Assembly (NCBI GenBank): GCA_016721085.1 | Contig: JADKJI010000005.1 | Span: forward strand, 1 to 64,000 | Origin: Chitinophagaceae bacterium | GTDB lineage: Bacteria > Bacteroidota > Bacteroidia > Chitinophagales > Chitinophagaceae | Length of the DNA: 64,000 bases | Reading direction: 5' to 3' | Shown here: piece by piece, positions 62,850 through 64,000 of the stretch | How the letters are laid out: each line of letters starts with the position of its first letter | Position numbering within the stretch: the first letter of the stretch is position 1 | The notes under the pieces: model-generated | Databases searched by the model: none | What the model was told of the DNA's origin: nothing | The model's input: the letters and a program-made list of their open reading frames with translations, nothing else | Position numbers and translations under genes: made by a program

Positions 62850-64000
62850 TTGATTAAAAAACTGGACATACTCGTATTAAAGGCTTTCATCGGACCCTTC
62901 ATAGCCACCTTTTTTCTCACGTTATTCGTGTTGATCCTCCAGTTCTTTTGGTTATGGATTGATGATTTTGTTGGAAAAGGCATCGATGCCTATACTATTC
63001 TTCGCCTAATTTTATACCTGAGTGCCACACTAGTACCTCTAGCTCTCCCACTGGCAGTTTTACTTTCGTCCATCATGACTTTTGGAAATCTGGGGGAAAC
63101 TTTTGAACTAGTCGCCATCAAATCGGCGGGTATTGGGTTGCTGCGATTCATGCGCCCTTTATTGATTACTGCCGTAATCCTTTCCGGACTTGCTTTTCTA
63201 TTCAACAATAATGTAATTCCGGTTGCCAACCTGAAGATGAAGACCCTTCATACCGACCTGGTGAATAAAAAGCCGGCATTCGATTTAAAAGAAGGACAGT
63301 TCTATAATACCATTCCCGGATACTCGATAAAAGTTGCGAGCAAGCAAAATGACTCTATCCTAAACCAGGTATTGATATATGAGAATAATGGAGGCTTTCA
63401 GGATAATCTTATAGTTGCTGAAAAAGGGGTGATGCGGGTTTCGGCCGACAAACGTTTTCTTGAATTTATTCTGAAAAATGGCTGGAGATATCAGGAAAAG
63501 ACAGACCGCACGCCTGCAAACAGTGAATTCATACGACTAGGCTTCAAGGAGTATAAAAAAGTACTTGATCTCAGTTCGCTGCAACTTAACCTCACTTCTG
63601 ATTCTGTTTTCAAGAACAGATATGAGATGTTAAGTGAAAGGCAATTGACAAAAGCTATCGATTCGCTGGAAAAGAGCCTCTATACATTTGAAAAAAGAAG
63701 CCGGAACGATATAGGAATCTATCTGGCTTTTATGAAATATCTCGATACAGGCTGGACTAAAGTTGCCATTCCGGATACACTTGGGAAAATCAAGCACTTC
63801 AGGGATATATTACCTGATAGTACAAAGATGTTTGTGACCGACCAGGCACTATCGTATGCCAATTCCATCAAAGCTTCGATGGAAGGTTCAGCTATTGAAT
63901 ATGATATTAGGAGGAAGGAGCTGAGGTTGCATCTTATAGAATGGCATAATAAATTCACCATGTCATTGGCAGTATTAGTATTGTTCCTTATAGGCGCTCC
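62850..64000 (+). CDS. LptF/LptG-family lipopolysaccharide export permease (3' end beyond window)
   Basis: Inner-membrane half of the LPS ABC exporter (YjgP/YjgQ family). No ATG fits; the frame reads TTG then IKKLDILVLKAFIGPFIATFFLTLFVLILQFFWLWIDDF, which matches the usual MIKKLD start, so TTG at 62850 is taken as the start. N-terminal helices (to about residue 125, with LLRFMRPLLITAVILSGLAFLFNN) are followed by a periplasmic domain (KKPAFDLKEGQFYNTIPGYSIKV; NGWRYQEKT) and the next helix begins at LHLIEWHNKFTMSLAVLVLFLIGAP at the window edge. The protein is open to base 64000, so the C-terminus is missing. Confidence 0.9.
   Translation, partial: MIKKLDILVLKAFIGPFIATFFLTLFVLILQFFWLWIDDFVGKGIDAYTILRLILYLSATLVPLALPLAVLLSSIMTFGNLGETFELVAIKSAGIGLLRFMRPLLITAVILSGLAFLFNNNVIPVANLKMKTLHTDLVNKKPAFDLKEGQFYNTIPGYSIKVASKQNDSILNQVLIYENNGGFQDNLIVAEKGVMRVSADKRFLEFILKNGWRYQEKTDRTPANSEFIRLGFKEYKKVLDLSSLQLNLTSDSVFKNRYEMLSERQLTKAIDSLEKSLYTFEKRSRNDIGIYLAFMKYLDTGWTKVAIPDTLGKIKHFRDILPDSTKMFVTDQALSYANSIKASMEGSAIEYDIRRKELRLHLIEWHNKFTMSLAVLVLFLIGA

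Overview
The window reads as chromosomal DNA of a member of the Bacteroidota, most probably the Chitinophagaceae (inferred from content; not checked against a database). The signs are a SusC/SusD pair with lipoproteins, a short primary sigma factor of about 289 residues without region 1.1, promoters of the TTTG / TAnnTTTG type, a class of PEP carboxylase typical of the group, and many genes with little or no Shine-Dalgarno sequence. No tRNA, rRNA, IS element, prophage or CRISPR array was seen.

Layout. 1-1.2 kb: a TlpA-type thiol-disulfide protein broken by several frameshifts. 1.3-9.5 kb: ppc on the minus strand, then divergently thrA-thrB-thrC, preceded by a short leader peptide with eight consecutive Thr codons. 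9.7-10.6 kb: a DUF2167 membrane protein. 11.3-15.8 kb: the methionine branch metY-metX-hom on the minus strand behind a SAM-I riboswitch with its own intrinsic terminator. 16-20 kb: sulfate assimilation, cysH-cysD-cysN-sumT. 20-33 kb: a laminarin-type polysaccharide utilisation locus (a membrane sensor with LuxR-type HTH, susC, susD, two surface lipoproteins, two GH16 enzymes). 33-43 kb: sulfite reductase on the minus strand, and divergently a tetrapyrrole/siroheme operon (5-aminolevulinate synthase, fused hemC-hemD, hemB, a DUF2490 protein, a precorrin-2 dehydrogenase fused to a TauE/TSUP exporter), followed by an OsmC protein and a MetZ-like enzyme. 43-53.6 kb: two paralogous small secreted proteins, a porin, amt, gltD and gltB (nitrogen assimilation). 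53.8-64 kb: an NTF2-like lipoprotein, a peroxiredoxin with an Rrf2 regulator, dinB, rimM, rpsP, ffh, rpoD, a START-like protein, an unknown protein and the start of lptG/lptF.

How it fits together. Oxaloacetate from ppc feeds the aspartate family. One homoserine dehydrogenase (in thrA) sits behind a threonine leader and another (hom) behind the SAM riboswitch, so each branch has its own dehydrogenase under its own RNA control. Sulfate is reduced by cysDN, cysH and sir, and the sulfide is taken by metY and metZ. The sulfite reductase needs siroheme, and every step from glycine plus succinyl-CoA to sirohydrochlorin is encoded here. A palindromic motif, about CCTACTAATTAAGTAGACT, lies upstream of cysH, cysD, sir, hemA and the peroxiredoxin beside the Rrf2 regulator, and may be the operator that ties the sulfur genes together.

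Caution. gltB, ffh, the dehydrogenase-exporter fusion, a small unknown gene and the TlpA gene are interrupted by single-base shifts, nearly all at homopolymers. This looks more like base-calling error than real gene decay. Intergenic gaps are filled with families of short, low-complexity, hairpin-forming repeats.
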